Source of the DNA: Breoghania sp.
GTDB lineage: Bacteria; Pseudomonadota; Alphaproteobacteria; Rhizobiales; Stappiaceae
NCBI RefSeq assembly: GCF_963674635.1
Contig: NZ_OY771475.1
Coordinates: 186,001-250,000 of the forward strand
DNA length: 64,000 bases
Reading direction: 5' to 3'
Shown: in pieces, positions 39,062-51,391 of the stretch
Position numbering within the stretch: position 1 is the first letter of the stretch
Layout: the number at the start of each line of letters is the position of its first letter
Notes under the pieces: model-generated
What the model was told of the DNA's origin: nothing
The model's database searches: none
The model's input: the letters and a program-made list of their open reading frames with translations, nothing else
Translations under genes and position numbers: made by a program

Positions 39062-41638
39062 ATGAGTGAACCCTCATCTCAACCGTCTGGACATTCCGTT
39101 GGGCGGCAGAACGGACAGGCGTCCGGGCCGGTGATCGACCGTTCCGAGCGATCCGGCAGCATCGGGCTGCTGGTTCTGCTGGCGCTCATCCTTGTGGGGG
39201 CCGCGGGAGCGATTGCCTTCATGAGCCGGGAGCAGGCGGAGCCCTATGTACTGGGGATGCTGGGCCTGCTGGCGGTGGTGGGCGTGTTCTGCCTGTTTGC
39301 GGGCGCCATCGGTCTGTTGCGGTTTTCCGGCCGGGCGCGGGCCAATCCCCTGGCACAAGCCTTTCTCGATACGACCGATATCGGCACGGTGATCACCGAC
39401 GCCTCGGGCCGCATCATCTATGCCAATGAATCCTATGCGGAATTGACCGGCTCATCCGAACCCGGCGAGGTGCGTTCGGTGGAGCGCGTCTTCGCCAGCG
39501 ATCCGGATGCGGCGGATGCCATCTTCCGCCTCTCGCAGGCCGCGCGCAGCGGAATGCGCGCTCAGGAAGAGGTTCGTCTTCCCTATCCGATCGGACAGTC
39601 GGAAGGTGCGCCGCGCTGGTATCGCATTCGCGTTCGTCCGCTTGATGTGGATGAGGAAAGCGGAAGGCGCGTCTGCACCGTCTGGCTGGTCGCCGACATC
39701 ACCCGCGACCGTGTGGAGCAGGAATCCTCCTTCCAGGAACTCCAGCGCGTCATCAATTTTCTCGATCACGCACCGGCGGGCTTCTTCTCAGCCGATGGCA
39801 TGGGACGCATCGTCTATCTCAACGCCACCCTGGCCGACTGGCTGGGACACGATCTGGCGCAGTTCGAGGCCGGCGCGCTGCAGCTGTGCGATATCGTGCG
39901 GGGCGATGGGGCGGAATTGATCCACTCCATTGCCGGTCAGCCGGGCGATGTGAAATCGGAGACGATCGATCTCGATCTTGTCACCCGGCAGGGACGCACG
40001 GTTCCGGTGCGGTTGCTGCATCGTGTGCCCTTCGGGGCGGACGGGAAGGCGGGCGAGAGCCGAACGCTGGTGCTCAACCGCTCGCCTGGCGAGGAAGCGC
40101 AGGAGGCCCTGCGCGCGGCCGAAGTGCGGTTCGCGCGCTTCTTCAACAACACGCCGATCGCCATTGCATCGGTCGACCGCGACGGCAAGGTCGTGCGCTC
40201 CAACGCGCCGTTCCTGAGGCTTCTGGGCAAGCCGGAAGGTGGGGAAGAGGACAAGCGGATGCTTGTCGATTTCGTGGCCGGGAACGGGCGCGAGATGCTG
40301 AGCGCCGCGCTTGCGGCGGCCGCGGAAGGGCGCAGCGAAATCCACCCCATGGATATCGAGCTTTCGCAGGACGGAGAACGGTCCGCCACATTCTATATCT
40401 CCGCCGTCGAGGACGGAGATGCGGATGGCGAGGCGGCCATTGTCTATGCGCTGGAGACGACCAAGCAGCGCGCGCTGGAGATGCAGTTCGCCCAGAGCCA
40501 GAAAATGCAGGCCATCGGCCATCTGGCGGGCGGCGTGGCGCATGACTTCAACAACGTGTTGACGGCGATCATCGGCTTTTCCGACCTTCTGCTGGCCAAT
40601 CACCGTCCGACCGATCCGTCCTTCCAGGACATCATGAACATCAAGCAGAACGCCAACCGGGCCGCCGGTCTGGTGCGTCAGCTGCTTGCCTTCTCCCGCC
40701 GCCAGACGCTCAGGCCCAAGGAGCTGGCGCTCAATGACGTGATGGCGGATCTGTCCATCCTGCTCGACCGGCTGCTCGGCGAGAAGGTGGAACTGAAAGT
40801 GGTGCATGGGCGCGATCTGTGGCCGATCATGGCGGACCAGAACCAGCTTGAGCAGGTGGTGGTGAACCTTGCGGTGAATGCGCGCGATGCCATGCCGGAA
40901 GGCGGGCGGCTGACCATTCGCACCAGCAATATCGATGTGGAGCAGTCGCGCGCGATGGAAGACACGCGCGGAATGCCGGACGGCGAATACGTGCTGATAG
41001 AGGTGGTTGACACCGGCTCGGGCATTCCTGCCGACATCATGGAAAAGATCTTCGATCCGTTCTTCTCCACCAAGGAAGTGGGCAAGGGAACGGGCCTCGG
41101 GCTTTCCACGGTCTATGGCATCATCAAGCAGACGGGCGGCTACATCTATCCTTCCTCGGTCGTGGGAGAGGGAACGACCTTCCGCATCTTCCTGCCGCGG
41201 CACGTTTCGGAGGAAAAGGAAGCTCCCAAGGAGGTCGTCGCGGAAACCCCGATGACCGATCTCACCGGCTCCGCCACCATCCTTCTGGTGGAGGACGAGG
41301 AAGCTGTGCGCGCCTTTGCGGCCCGCGCGCTGGCCTCGCGCGGCTACAAGGTGCATGAGGCGGGCTCGGGCACCGAGGCGCTTCAGGTCATGGAGGAAAC
41401 GGAGGGCGCGATCGATCTGGTGGTGTCCGACGTGGTGATGCCGGAACTGGACGGGCCGAGCCTGCTGCGTGAGCTGCGCAAGACCCGGCCCGACCTGAAG
41501 ATCATCTTCATTTCCGGCTATGCGGAAGGCGCGTTCGAGAAGAACCTGCCGGAGAACGAGAAATTCTCGTTCCTGCCGAAACCTTTCTCGCTGAAGGAGC
41601 TGGCCACGGCGGTGAAGGAAGCGTTGTCGGCGGAGTGA
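39062..41638 (+). CDS. cckA: hybrid histidine kinase CckA
   Basis: An 858-aa membrane kinase. Two transmembrane helices (about 33-55 and 62-88) are followed by three PAS-like segments (about 100-200, 225-340, 350-460). The DHp helix is FAQSQKMQAIGHLAGGVAHD (phosphorylated His about 493). The HATPase has NLAVNARDAMP, VVDTGSGIP, FFSTKEVGKGTGLGL and FRIFLPR. The receiver starts ILLVEDEEAVR with the acceptor Asp in VVSDVVMPELDG (about 789) and Lys in FLPKPFS. In alphaproteobacteria CckA passes phosphate through ChpT to CtrA. That fits the CtrA boxes before flgB and fliL. Confidence 0.93.
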   Translation: MSEPSSQPSGHSVGRQNGQASGPVIDRSERSGSIGLLVLLALILVGAAGAIAFMSREQAEPYVLGMLGLLAVVGVFCLFAGAIGLLRFSGRARANPLAQAFLDTTDIGTVITDASGRIIYANESYAELTGSSEPGEVRSVERVFASDPDAADAIFRLSQAARSGMRAQEEVRLPYPIGQSEGAPRWYRIRVRPLDVDEESGRRVCTVWLVADITRDRVEQESSFQELQRVINFLDHAPAGFFSADGMGRIVYLNATLADWLGHDLAQFEAGALQLCDIVRGDGAELIHSIAGQPGDVKSETIDLDLVTRQGRTVPVRLLHRVPFGADGKAGESRTLVLNRSPGEEAQEALRAAEVRFARFFNNTPIAIASVDRDGKVVRSNAPFLRLLGKPEGGEEDKRMLVDFVAGNGREMLSAALAAAAEGRSEIHPMDIELSQDGERSATFYISAVEDGDADGEAAIVYALETTKQRALEMQFAQSQKMQAIGHLAGGVAHDFNNVLTAIIGFSDLLLANHRPTDPSFQDIMNIKQNANRAAGLVRQLLAFSRRQTLRPKELALNDVMADLSILLDRLLGEKVELKVVHGRDLWPIMADQNQLEQVVVNLAVNARDAMPEGGRLTIRTSNIDVEQSRAMEDTRGMPDGEYVLIEVVDTGSGIPADIMEKIFDPFFSTKEVGKGTGLGLSTVYGIIKQTGGYIYPSSVVGEGTTFRIFLPRHVSEEKEAPKEVVAETPMTDLTGSATILLVEDEEAVRAFAARALASRGYKVHEAGSGTEALQVMEETEGAIDLVVSDVVMPELDGPSLLRELRKTRPDLKIIFISGYAEGAFEKNLPENEKFSFLPKPFSLKELATAVKEALSAE

Positions 41639-41675
41639 CCGCCGCAACCGCGTTCCGGCCAAGGCGCGACCGGCG

Positions 41676-42599
41676 TCAGCCTTCTATGCTGGCCGCCCAT
41701 GCGGCGACCGCGATGCGGGCGGCGAGGCGGGCATTGTTCACGACAAGGGCGATGTTCGTCTCAAGACTGCGGCCATCGGTCAGTTCGAGGATCTTCGACA
41801 GCACATAGGGCGTGACGTCCTTGCCGCGAATGCCGTTGGCGCTCGCCTGCGTGAGGGCGGCCTCGATGTGCCGGTTCATTTCACCAGATGGGATTTCGGC
41901 TTCCTCCGGAACGGGATTGGCCACCAGAATGCCGCCATGGCCCGCAAAGCGGGCGCGCGTGGAAATCAGGCGCGCGATTTCCTGTGCGGTGTCCAGCCTG
42001 TAAGGGGCGACAAGGCCCGAACCGCGGGACCAGAAGGCGGGCAATTCATCCGTGCCATAGGCGATGACCGGCACTCCGCGGGTTTCCAGCACCTCCAGCG
42101 TTTTCGGAATATCGAGCAGCGCCTTGGGCCCCGCCGCGACGACGCAGACCGGCGTGCGGCCCAGTTCATCGAGATCGGCGGAAATGTCGAAGCTGGTTTC
42201 CGCCCCGCGATGCACACCGCCAATGCCCCCGGTGGCGAAGACGGAAATACCGGCCGCATGGGCTGCCATCATGGTGGCAGCCACGGTGGTGGAGCCGGTG
42301 CGGCGTTGCGCGATGGCAAAGGCCAGATCCGCGCGCGAGAGCTTCATCACGCCGGAGGCTTGAGCCAGATCCTCCAGATCCGCCGAGGACAGGCCGATGC
42401 GCAAGATACCGTCAATGACCGCGATGGTGGCCGGCACAGCGCCTTCCTCGCGGATGACGGTTTCGACCGCGCGTGCGGTCTCGACGTTTTTCGGCCAGGG
42501 CATGCCGTGGGTGATGATGGTCGATTCCAGCGCCACAACGGGCCTGCCGGTGACAAGCGCCTCTTCGACTTCGGGCGAAGGGATGATTTCTTCAATCAC
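41676..42599 (-). CDS. psuG: pseudouridine-5'-phosphate glycosidase
   Basis: A 307-aa enzyme that reversibly splits pseudouridine 5'-phosphate into uracil and ribose 5-phosphate. Family motifs are VVALESTIITHGMPWPKNVE, GSTTVAATMMAAHAAGI, FATGGIGGVHRGAE, FDISADLDELGRTPVCVV and NIALVVNNARLAA. It forms a catabolic pair with the PfkB kinase gene 84 bp upstream on the same strand. Convergent with cckA. Confidence 0.95.
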   Translation of the reverse strand: MIEEIIPSPEVEEALVTGRPVVALESTIITHGMPWPKNVETARAVETVIREEGAVPATIAVIDGILRIGLSSADLEDLAQASGVMKLSRADLAFAIAQRRTGSTTVAATMMAAHAAGISVFATGGIGGVHRGAETSFDISADLDELGRTPVCVVAAGPKALLDIPKTLEVLETRGVPVIAYGTDELPAFWSRGSGLVAPYRLDTAQEIARLISTRARFAGHGGILVANPVPEEAEIPSGEMNRHIEAALTQASANGIRGKDVTPYVLSKILELTDGRSLETNIALVVNNARLAARIAVAAWAASIEG

Positions 42600-42683
42600 G
42601 GTCCGGTCTTTCCTGTTGAGCCCTGCGGGGCGGCCGGTCAGGCCTCCGGGGGCGTTATGTCATAAGCTTGAGCGGATTGACTG

Positions 42684-43667
42684 TCAGGCGAGCCGATCCG
42701 CCTCGGCTGCATCGAGACGCAGATGCAGGGCTGCGAGGGTCAGACTTTCGGGGGCTGCGCCCGTTGCTTCCAGTGTGAGGGCGGCGGCGGCGCGACCGTA
42801 ATCCAGGGCTTCGGCAAGGTCGAGGCCTGCCATCAGACCTGCGAGCGTTCCGCCCGTCAGGGCATCGCCTGCTCCGGTGACGTCCAGCGTTCTGGCGGGT
42901 AGCGCGGCGCGGCGGACGGGCTTTTCGCGCTTGCGCGCCATGACGACGCCATGCGCCCCGTCGGTGATGATGGCAGCGCCGACACCTTCGTCGACCAGCG
43001 CCTGCGCCAGGCTTTCCGCCGAGCCGCTCCGATCGACAAGGGTCTCCGCCTCGCCGAGATTGGCAAAGAGAAGATCAAGGCGCGAGAGGATCGGTTCCAG
43101 TTTTCGGGCCTTCGCTTTGGAGACGGCATCCGCCACCAGAAACACGCCGTCCCGGCGCAGGCCCGCAAGACGCATGAGCTCTTCCACCGTATCGGCGCGC
43201 AGGTTGGTGTCCATGAACCAGATGCGGGCTCCCGCCAGAAGGGAATGGTTGCGATGGAGCGTTTGCGGAGAGTACTGGGCGGTGATCGCGTCATCGACCA
43301 CGGCGGCGGCCAGATGTCCGTCGGGATCGTGCAGCGCGAGATAGGTTGCGGTCACGCCGCGCCCCTCGGCGACGCCGCTCAGATCGAGGCCCAGCGCGCT
43401 CAACCGCTCCACAAGCTCCTTGCCATCGCCGTCCGCGCCCACACAGCCCAGCAGGCGGGCGGAGACGCCGAGACGGGCAAGAACCATGGCCACATTTGCC
43501 GCTACCCCGCCGGGGCGCCTTTCGATACGGGCGGGGGTGGAGGTGTCGGGCAGGATGCGCCGGTCCGCATGGGCGATGCGATCCAGATGGAGGCCGCCGA
43601 CAAGCGCCACAGCCCCGGTGGGGCGCACCGGCGGCGAGCTTTCGCTTGGGGGAAATGGCGGCGTCAT
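42684..43667 (-). CDS. psuK: PfkB-family kinase, probable pseudouridine kinase
   Basis: A 327-aa ribokinase-type enzyme. The N-terminal VALVGGLHLDRIAHAD and RRPGGVAANVAMVLARLGVS correspond to the substrate-binding GG box. The C-terminal signature TLDVTGAGDALTGGTLAGLM includes the catalytic Asp. Because psuG follows directly, it most likely phosphorylates pseudouridine for psuG; other nucleosides or sugars cannot be excluded from sequence. Start codon ATG at 43667; the first 15 residues are Pro-rich and may not be conserved. Confidence 0.85.
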   Translation of the reverse strand: MTPPFPPSESSPPVRPTGAVALVGGLHLDRIAHADRRILPDTSTPARIERRPGGVAANVAMVLARLGVSARLLGCVGADGDGKELVERLSALGLDLSGVAEGRGVTATYLALHDPDGHLAAAVVDDAITAQYSPQTLHRNHSLLAGARIWFMDTNLRADTVEELMRLAGLRRDGVFLVADAVSKAKARKLEPILSRLDLLFANLGEAETLVDRSGSAESLAQALVDEGVGAAIITDGAHGVVMARKREKPVRRAALPARTLDVTGAGDALTGGTLAGLMAGLDLAEALDYGRAAAALTLEATGAAPESLTLAALHLRLDAAEADRLA

Positions 43668-43814
43668 TGCGCGGCGGCTCCTTCACTCTCCGCCCGATTG
43701 CGGGCCCGATTGCTTCAATCTTCGTCTCAAGAGCGGGTCGCGCCAAGGGGGCGGGAGCGATTCCCGGCAGATCTCGTTCGCGACGCAGCGAAAGCGGCGG
43801 TGTACGTGCGCCAG

Positions 43815-43852
43815 GAACAAGATGTGAACATACTGAAATTAAACCATAAAAT
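43815..43852 (+). promoter_or_regulatory. LexA (SOS) box and promoter of recA
   Basis: GAAC-AAGATGT-GAAC (43815-43829) is the alphaproteobacterial LexA operator, a direct repeat with a 7-nt spacer. It overlaps a possible -35 (TGAACA, 43825-43830), and TAAAAT at 43847-43852 gives a -10 after a 16-nt spacer. Confidence 0.8.
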
Positions 43853-43946
43853 AGAGGCGCTTGACATGGGGATAAATATGCAGAACAAACCAGGTACATT
43901 GTAGCAGTTTGAAACCGCCTGACGGGCGTGGAATAAGGAGCCAGAC

Positions 43947-45029
43947 ATGTCACAGGCCTCACTTCGCCTCGTCGAGGGGACGGGAATGGATAAGACCAAA
44001 GCACTGGACGCAGCCCTGGCGCAGATCGAGCGCGCCTTCGGCAAGGGATCGATCATGCGGCTCGGCGAAGGCCAGGTCGTTGAGGTGGAGGCGATCTCCA
44101 CCGGGTCGCTCGGGCTCGATATCGCACTCGGCATCGGCGGTCTGCCGCGCGGACGTATCGTGGAGATCTACGGTCCGGAATCCTCGGGCAAGACCACGCT
44201 GGCGCTGCACACGATTGCCGAGGCCCAGAAGAAGGGCGGCGTATGCGCCTTCATCGACGCCGAACATGCGCTGGACCCGGTCTATGCGCGCAAACTGGGC
44301 GTCACGATTGACGACATGCTGATCTCGCAGCCCGATGCGGGCGAGCAGGCGCTGGAAATCGCCGACACGCTGGTGCGCTCCGGCGCGATCGACGTGCTTG
44401 TGGTTGATTCCGTGGCCGCGCTCACCCCGCGTGCGGAACTTGAAGGTGAGATGGGCGACAGCCTGCCCGGCCTTCAGGCTCGTCTGATGAGTCAGGCGCT
44501 GCGCAAGCTCACCGCTTCGATCTCCAAGTCGAAGACCATGGTGATCTTCATCAACCAGATCCGCATGAAGATCGGCGTGATGTTCGGCTCGCCCGAAACA
44601 ACGACCGGCGGCAATGCGCTCAAGTTCTATGCCTCTGTGCGTCTCGACATTCGCCGCATCGGTTCGATCAAGGACAAGGACGAGGTTGTCGGCAACCAGA
44701 CCAAGGTCAAGGTCGTCAAGAACAAGCTCGCCCCGCCGTTCAAGCAGATCGAATTCGACATCATGTATGGCGAAGGCATCTCCAAGATGGGCGAACTCAT
44801 CGATCTGGGTGTCAAAAGCGGGATGGTGGAGAAGTCGGGGGCCTGGTTCTCCTACAACAGCCAGCGTCTGGGGCAGGGGCGTGAGAACGCCAAGAATTTC
44901 CTGCGCGAGAACCCGGCTGTCGCGGAAGAGATCGAGCTGGCAATCCGCCAGAATGCGGGGCTTATCGCGGAAAAGATCACCGACCCGGAAGGCGGTGAAG
45001 AGGGCCCGAGTGGTTCCGTCGACGATTGA
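43947..45029 (+). CDS. recA: recombinase RecA
   Basis: A 360-aa recombinase with KGSIMRLGEG, Walker A in YGPESSGKTTLALH (about 73-86), CAFIDAEHALDP, Walker B VLVVDSVAAL, loop L1/L2 motifs MSQALRKL and NQIRMKIGVMFGSPETTTGG, and an acidic C-terminus. Promotes strand exchange and LexA self-cleavage. AAGGAG precedes the ATG at 43947; an internal ATG 13 codons later is less likely. LexA-controlled by the upstream box. Confidence 0.98.
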   Translation: MSQASLRLVEGTGMDKTKALDAALAQIERAFGKGSIMRLGEGQVVEVEAISTGSLGLDIALGIGGLPRGRIVEIYGPESSGKTTLALHTIAEAQKKGGVCAFIDAEHALDPVYARKLGVTIDDMLISQPDAGEQALEIADTLVRSGAIDVLVVDSVAALTPRAELEGEMGDSLPGLQARLMSQALRKLTASISKSKTMVIFINQIRMKIGVMFGSPETTTGGNALKFYASVRLDIRRIGSIKDKDEVVGNQTKVKVVKNKLAPPFKQIEFDIMYGEGISKMGELIDLGVKSGMVEKSGAWFSYNSQRLGQGRENAKNFLRENPAVAEEIELAIRQNAGLIAEKITDPEGGEEGPSGSVDD

Positions 45030-45115
45030 TCGCCCCCATGGCGGGAGGCTGCCAAACGGGTGGCCTCACGTGGGAAGTGTGCGCCTTCGTCTTCGACAGA
45101 CAGCATTTGCAAGTG

Positions 45116-45155
45116 AAAAGCCCCGTTGGAGCATCGGTTCCGGCGGGGCTTTTTG
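45116..45155 (+). terminator. terminator after recA
   Basis: AAAGCCCCG ... CGGGGCTTT with an 18-nt loop and TTTTT, 90 nt after the recA stop. Confidence 0.8.
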
Positions 45156-45537
45156 CGCTCAGGGTTCCGTCAGAACTTGGGCTTCGTCAGAACCGGGGTT
45201 TCCTTGGACCCTGGGTTTTCCAGAAACCGAGTGCTTTCGGCAGCGGAGCGCCCACCCGCGCCGGTTGGCCCCGTGCATCTGGCGGCGGCGCTTGAGGCGC
45301 GCCGTACTTGTGGATTGGTGCGCGCCTTCTGCGCATGCGCGCGGATAACGGATATGATCCTTTCCCGTCTCAATTCTCACGACCGGTTCCGGTACGCGCC
45401 ACCTGGTGTGGTTCCAGGTTCCATCCGGTCGTTTTCCTCTGCCGTTCGGGCCTCCAACCGTTCGGCATCTCCCGGCCAGAAGACCGCTCGGTATTTGGCC
45501 TCCGCTTGACCTCGTCTCTCTCACCGAAGGGATACCC
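45156..45537. other. intergenic region before the nucleoside permease-like gene
   Basis: About 380 bp without a credible gene. The short direct repeats GTCAGAAC(T/C)(T/G)GGG occur at 45170 and 45187. Promoter not identified. Confidence 0.4.
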
Positions 45538-46566
45538 ATGAATTCCGCTTCCTCTCTTCTCGCAGCCTCCCTTCTGGGCTGCGGACTTGTCGCCGGTTCC
45601 CCCGCACTTGCCGCCGATGCGCCTGTCGCACCGAAGGTTCTCGTCATCTCCATGTTCAAGCACGAAGCCTCCAGCTGGTTGGAGAAGGAAGGCTTGACCG
45701 ACAAGATCGCCATTGACGGTCTGTCGGAAGATTTCCCCGATCTTTCCTGCAATGATCGCGGGCTGTGCCTTGTCACCACCTCCATGGGCTATGCGAATGC
45801 CGCAAGCTCCATCACCGCGCTGGTGCTTTCCCCCAAGGTCGATCTTTCTCAGACCTATTTCCTGATCGCCGGCATTGCCGGTATCGACCCGGCCAATGGC
45901 ACGCTGGGCTCCGCCATGTGGGCGCGCTATGCCATCGATGGGGGCCTGCAGTGGCGGATTGATGATCGCGAGGCGCCTGAAGGGTGGGTTTCCGGCGGCT
46001 TCGGGATGTTCTCCAAGGGCTATGGCGAAAAGCCCGGCTCTTTCTATGGCACCGAGGTCTATCACCTGAACGAGGCCCTGGCTGACGCGGCCTTCGAGGC
46101 GTCCAAGGATGTGGAACTCGCCGATAGCGAGGGGGCGAGCGCCTATCGCGCGCATTATGCGGAAGAGGCCGCGAAGGCGAAGCCGTCCGTCGGCATGTGC
46201 GATACGGTTTCCACCGACCAGTGGTGGCATGGCGTTGCGCTGGGTGAGGCGATGAACGACTGGGCCGCGCTGTTGAGCGATGGGGCTGCCGACTATTGCA
46301 CCACCCAGCAGGAAGACAACGCCACGCTGACCGCACTTTCGCGCGGTGAGAAGCTCGGCAAGCTCCACATGGATCGCGTCGCCATCCTGCGCACCGCCTC
46401 CAATTTCGATCGTCCCTATCCCGGTCAGGCCCCGCAGGATTCGCTGAACGCCAATTCCGGCGGCTTCATGCCCGCCATCACCAACGCCTATCTTGTGGGC
46501 AAGGCTTTCACCGATACGGTTCTGGACAACTGGGGGGACTGGAAAGACGGCGTTCCGGCCCGCTAG
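45538..46566 (+). CDS. purine nucleoside permease (NUP) family exported protein
   Basis: A 342-aa protein. The Sec signal peptide MNSASSLLAASLLGCGLVAG ends near ALAADAP. The mature part shows the nucleoside-phosphorylase-like NUP pattern: VLVISMFKHEASSWLEK, CLVTTSMGYANAASSITALV, YFLIAGIAGIDPANGTLGSA and the late RTASNFDRPYPGQ. The family is named for a yeast/Candida purine nucleoside permease, but many bacterial members are secreted and may act as nucleosidases or binding proteins. The ATG at 45538 has GAAGGG upstream; a longer frame from 45406 would bury the signal peptide. Confidence 0.85.
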   Translation: MNSASSLLAASLLGCGLVAGSPALAADAPVAPKVLVISMFKHEASSWLEKEGLTDKIAIDGLSEDFPDLSCNDRGLCLVTTSMGYANAASSITALVLSPKVDLSQTYFLIAGIAGIDPANGTLGSAMWARYAIDGGLQWRIDDREAPEGWVSGGFGMFSKGYGEKPGSFYGTEVYHLNEALADAAFEASKDVELADSEGASAYRAHYAEEAAKAKPSVGMCDTVSTDQWWHGVALGEAMNDWAALLSDGAADYCTTQQEDNATLTALSRGEKLGKLHMDRVAILRTASNFDRPYPGQAPQDSLNANSGGFMPAITNAYLVGKAFTDTVLDNWGDWKDGVPAR

Positions 46567-46654
46567 AAACGGCCTTCCAAACGGCAGAAACGGGCCAGTT
46601 CGTAACCCGGGTTGCGGCCTGGTCCGTGATATGCGCCGTATCGGTCGCATTTTC

Positions 46655-46689
46655 AGGGAAGCGGGGCCAAGCGCACCGCTTCCCTTTGC
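46655..46689 (+). terminator. terminator after the NUP gene
   Basis: AGGGAAGCGG, 11-nt loop, CCGCTTCCCT followed by TTGCTGCC: a 10-bp perfect stem with a short T run. Confidence 0.65.
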
Positions 46690-46826
46690 TGCCTTAAGGC
46701 TTTAAAACCCGCGCGGTGCAGTTATGAACATGATCCTTGCGCGCGGCCTCCACTTGCGTGTCGCGGACACAAGGGGCCGTCGGCAAAGCGGCTTGCGAAA
46801 CACATGATGACGAGGTCGAAAATCTG

Positions 46827-49508
<2,682 letters not shown>

Positions 49509-49553
49509 GCGGCTTCTGCCCACAGGACGGGCTCACACGACCAGACCTTTTGG

Positions 49554-49590
49554 TAAACCCCCAGGCGCCGCACGCCTGGGGGTTTATTCT
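49554..49590. terminator. terminator after alaS
   Basis: TAAACCCCCAGGCG-CCGCA-CGCCTGGGGGTTTA: a 14-bp perfect stem followed by TTCTTG, near-symmetrical and likely active both ways. Confidence 0.85.
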
Positions 49591-49760
49591 TGCCAGCAAC
49601 ATTCCCCAGCGTAAATATGCGCGCGCATTGAGGGTTGGCATGATCCGGCGCGCCGGAATCGGCTATCCTCAATGCGCCCGGCCACGTGTCGCATGCGCCT
49701 TGAACGCGCAATGCGCAGGTCTGACCGGAGCGGGAAACGGTCAAACCAAGGGCAGCGTCC

Positions 49761-51023
49761 ATGCGGGTTCCATTGAAGCGCAGGGTTTATGAGCTTCTGG
49801 AGCAGGGGGCTGTCGGGAATTTCGCCTCGCTGCTCGTGGACCGGGTCTTGATCGCGCTCATTCTGGTCAATATCGCCTCTGTCATCCTGTCAACGGAGGC
49901 GAGCCTTTCTCGCTTGTGGGGCGGGTTGTTCGTGGGCGTGGAAATCGTCTCCGGACTGGTCTTCACGATTGAATATTTCTGCAGGCTATGGGTGGCCGAT
50001 CTGCATCCGCCCTATCGCGGCATGGGGCCGCTCCGGGCGCGCCTTCTTTATGCCCGTCAGCCCTTTGCTGTCATCGATCTGGTCGCGGTTTTACCGTTCT
50101 GGCTGCCGCTTGTGGCGGGTGACCTGAGGGCGCTGGTGATCTTTCGCCTGCTGCGGTTCCTGAAACTCGCCCGCTACTCCCCGGCGTTGCGCTCGCTTGC
50201 CAGCGCGCTGGCCTCCGAGCGGCGGGCCTTGACGGCGAGTTTCGTGATCATTTTCGGGATCGTGCTGTCGGCGGCCACGGCGCTTCACGTGATCGAGGGG
50301 GCGGAGCAACCGGAAGCCTTCGGCTCCATTCCCGACAGCATCTGGTGGGCCATCGCGACGGTGACTACCGTGGGCTACGGCGACGTCGTGCCGATTACCG
50401 GCACCGGCAAGATCGTCGGCAGCGTCGTGATGCTGATGGGATACGGGCTGCTGGCGCTTCCCATCGGTATCGTGGCCAATGCCTTTGCGCGCGAAATCCA
50501 CAGTCGGGAATTCGTGGTCACCTGGGGCATGGTCGCCCGCGTGCCACTGTTTGAGGATCTCAACGCCGCCGATATCGCGGAGGTGACCGGGCTTCTGCAT
50601 TCGCATTCAGCAGATCGCGGCGAGATCATTTCCCGGCAGGGGGAGCCGGGCAACAGCATGTTCTTCATCGCCTCCGGTTCTGTCGAAATCCACCTCGACG
50701 ATCGCGTAATCTCAATGCATGAGGGAAACTTCTTCGGTGAAATGGCGGTGTTGCACCGAACCTTGCGGTCTGCGACCGTGGTTGCCACGTCCCGTTGCCG
50801 TTTGCTGGTGCTGGACGGGGAGGACCTGCATCGCCTCATGCGGCGCAACCCGTCCATGGCAAGGCGGGTGCGGGAGGCGGCACGGGAACGCCGGGCGCAG
50901 ACGGATGGCGGCGACATGGCGCCGGAGGAACTGATCGGTGGAGAGGTCCGGGAGGAGACCGGCAATAGCATGCCGGATACCCTGCAAAAGAGCACCCCGC
51001 AGCGCGATGGCGAGACCGAGTAG
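49761..51023 (+). CDS. cyclic-nucleotide-gated potassium channel (six-TM)
   Basis: A 420-aa inner-membrane channel. S1-S4 lie within about residues 25-150, with Arg-containing IFRLLRFLKLARYSPALRS as S4. The pore helix ends in the K+ filter TVGYGD (about 203-208), followed by S6 (MLMGYGLLALPIGIVANAFA). A cyclic-nucleotide-binding domain (about 270-385) has the cassette GNFFGEMAVLHRTLRSATVV, with the phosphate-binding Arg before SAT. The layout matches MlotiK1-type channels of rhizobia. The C-terminal 40 residues are acidic and disordered. Confidence 0.92.
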   Translation: MRVPLKRRVYELLEQGAVGNFASLLVDRVLIALILVNIASVILSTEASLSRLWGGLFVGVEIVSGLVFTIEYFCRLWVADLHPPYRGMGPLRARLLYARQPFAVIDLVAVLPFWLPLVAGDLRALVIFRLLRFLKLARYSPALRSLASALASERRALTASFVIIFGIVLSAATALHVIEGAEQPEAFGSIPDSIWWAIATVTTVGYGDVVPITGTGKIVGSVVMLMGYGLLALPIGIVANAFAREIHSREFVVTWGMVARVPLFEDLNAADIAEVTGLLHSHSADRGEIISRQGEPGNSMFFIASGSVEIHLDDRVISMHEGNFFGEMAVLHRTLRSATVVATSRCRLLVLDGEDLHRLMRRNPSMARRVREAARERRAQTDGGDMAPEELIGGEVREETGNSMPDTLQKSTPQRDGETE

Positions 51024-51391
51024 TGGCAAGGTCCATTTCGCGGAAGTCTCTGCATCGTTGAGCGTCTCTATCGCAGAGCGGCCATATTCCTGTGATTGCA
51101 TACGTCATGGGACGAGGAGGTTGGATGGAACGATCCGGGCGGGATGGCGTTCATACCGGTAAGTTCACTAGCTCCTGCCATGTGCCGGCGGGACTGGTGC
51201 CGGGATGAAAAAGACGCAAGGCATGCGCCGACCTGACGGTGGTCGCATGCGAGTGGGCCGGTGGGAGGAACCGCTTCTCCGGTTTGCTGCGACACGGGGG
51301 CTGTAGCGTTGCTGCCTGTCGGATGGAACAGACATCTGGCCTGCGGCTGCAGACGGCCAAGACGACCTATCGACTTTGAGAGGACAGGGAC
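51024..51391. other. intergenic region before the lipoprotein gene
   Basis: 368 bp; no credible gene, no clear promoter or terminator recognised. Confidence 0.4.

Noticed and set aside
39788..41662. Open frame of about 620 codons opposite cckA
   Set aside because: Antisense to clear kinase and receiver motifs; no recognisable content.
51024..51391. tRNA or small RNA gene in the gap before the lipoprotein
   Set aside because: No T-loop GGTTCRA-type motif, acceptor pairing or terminator could be found. The same check by eye in other gaps was also negative.
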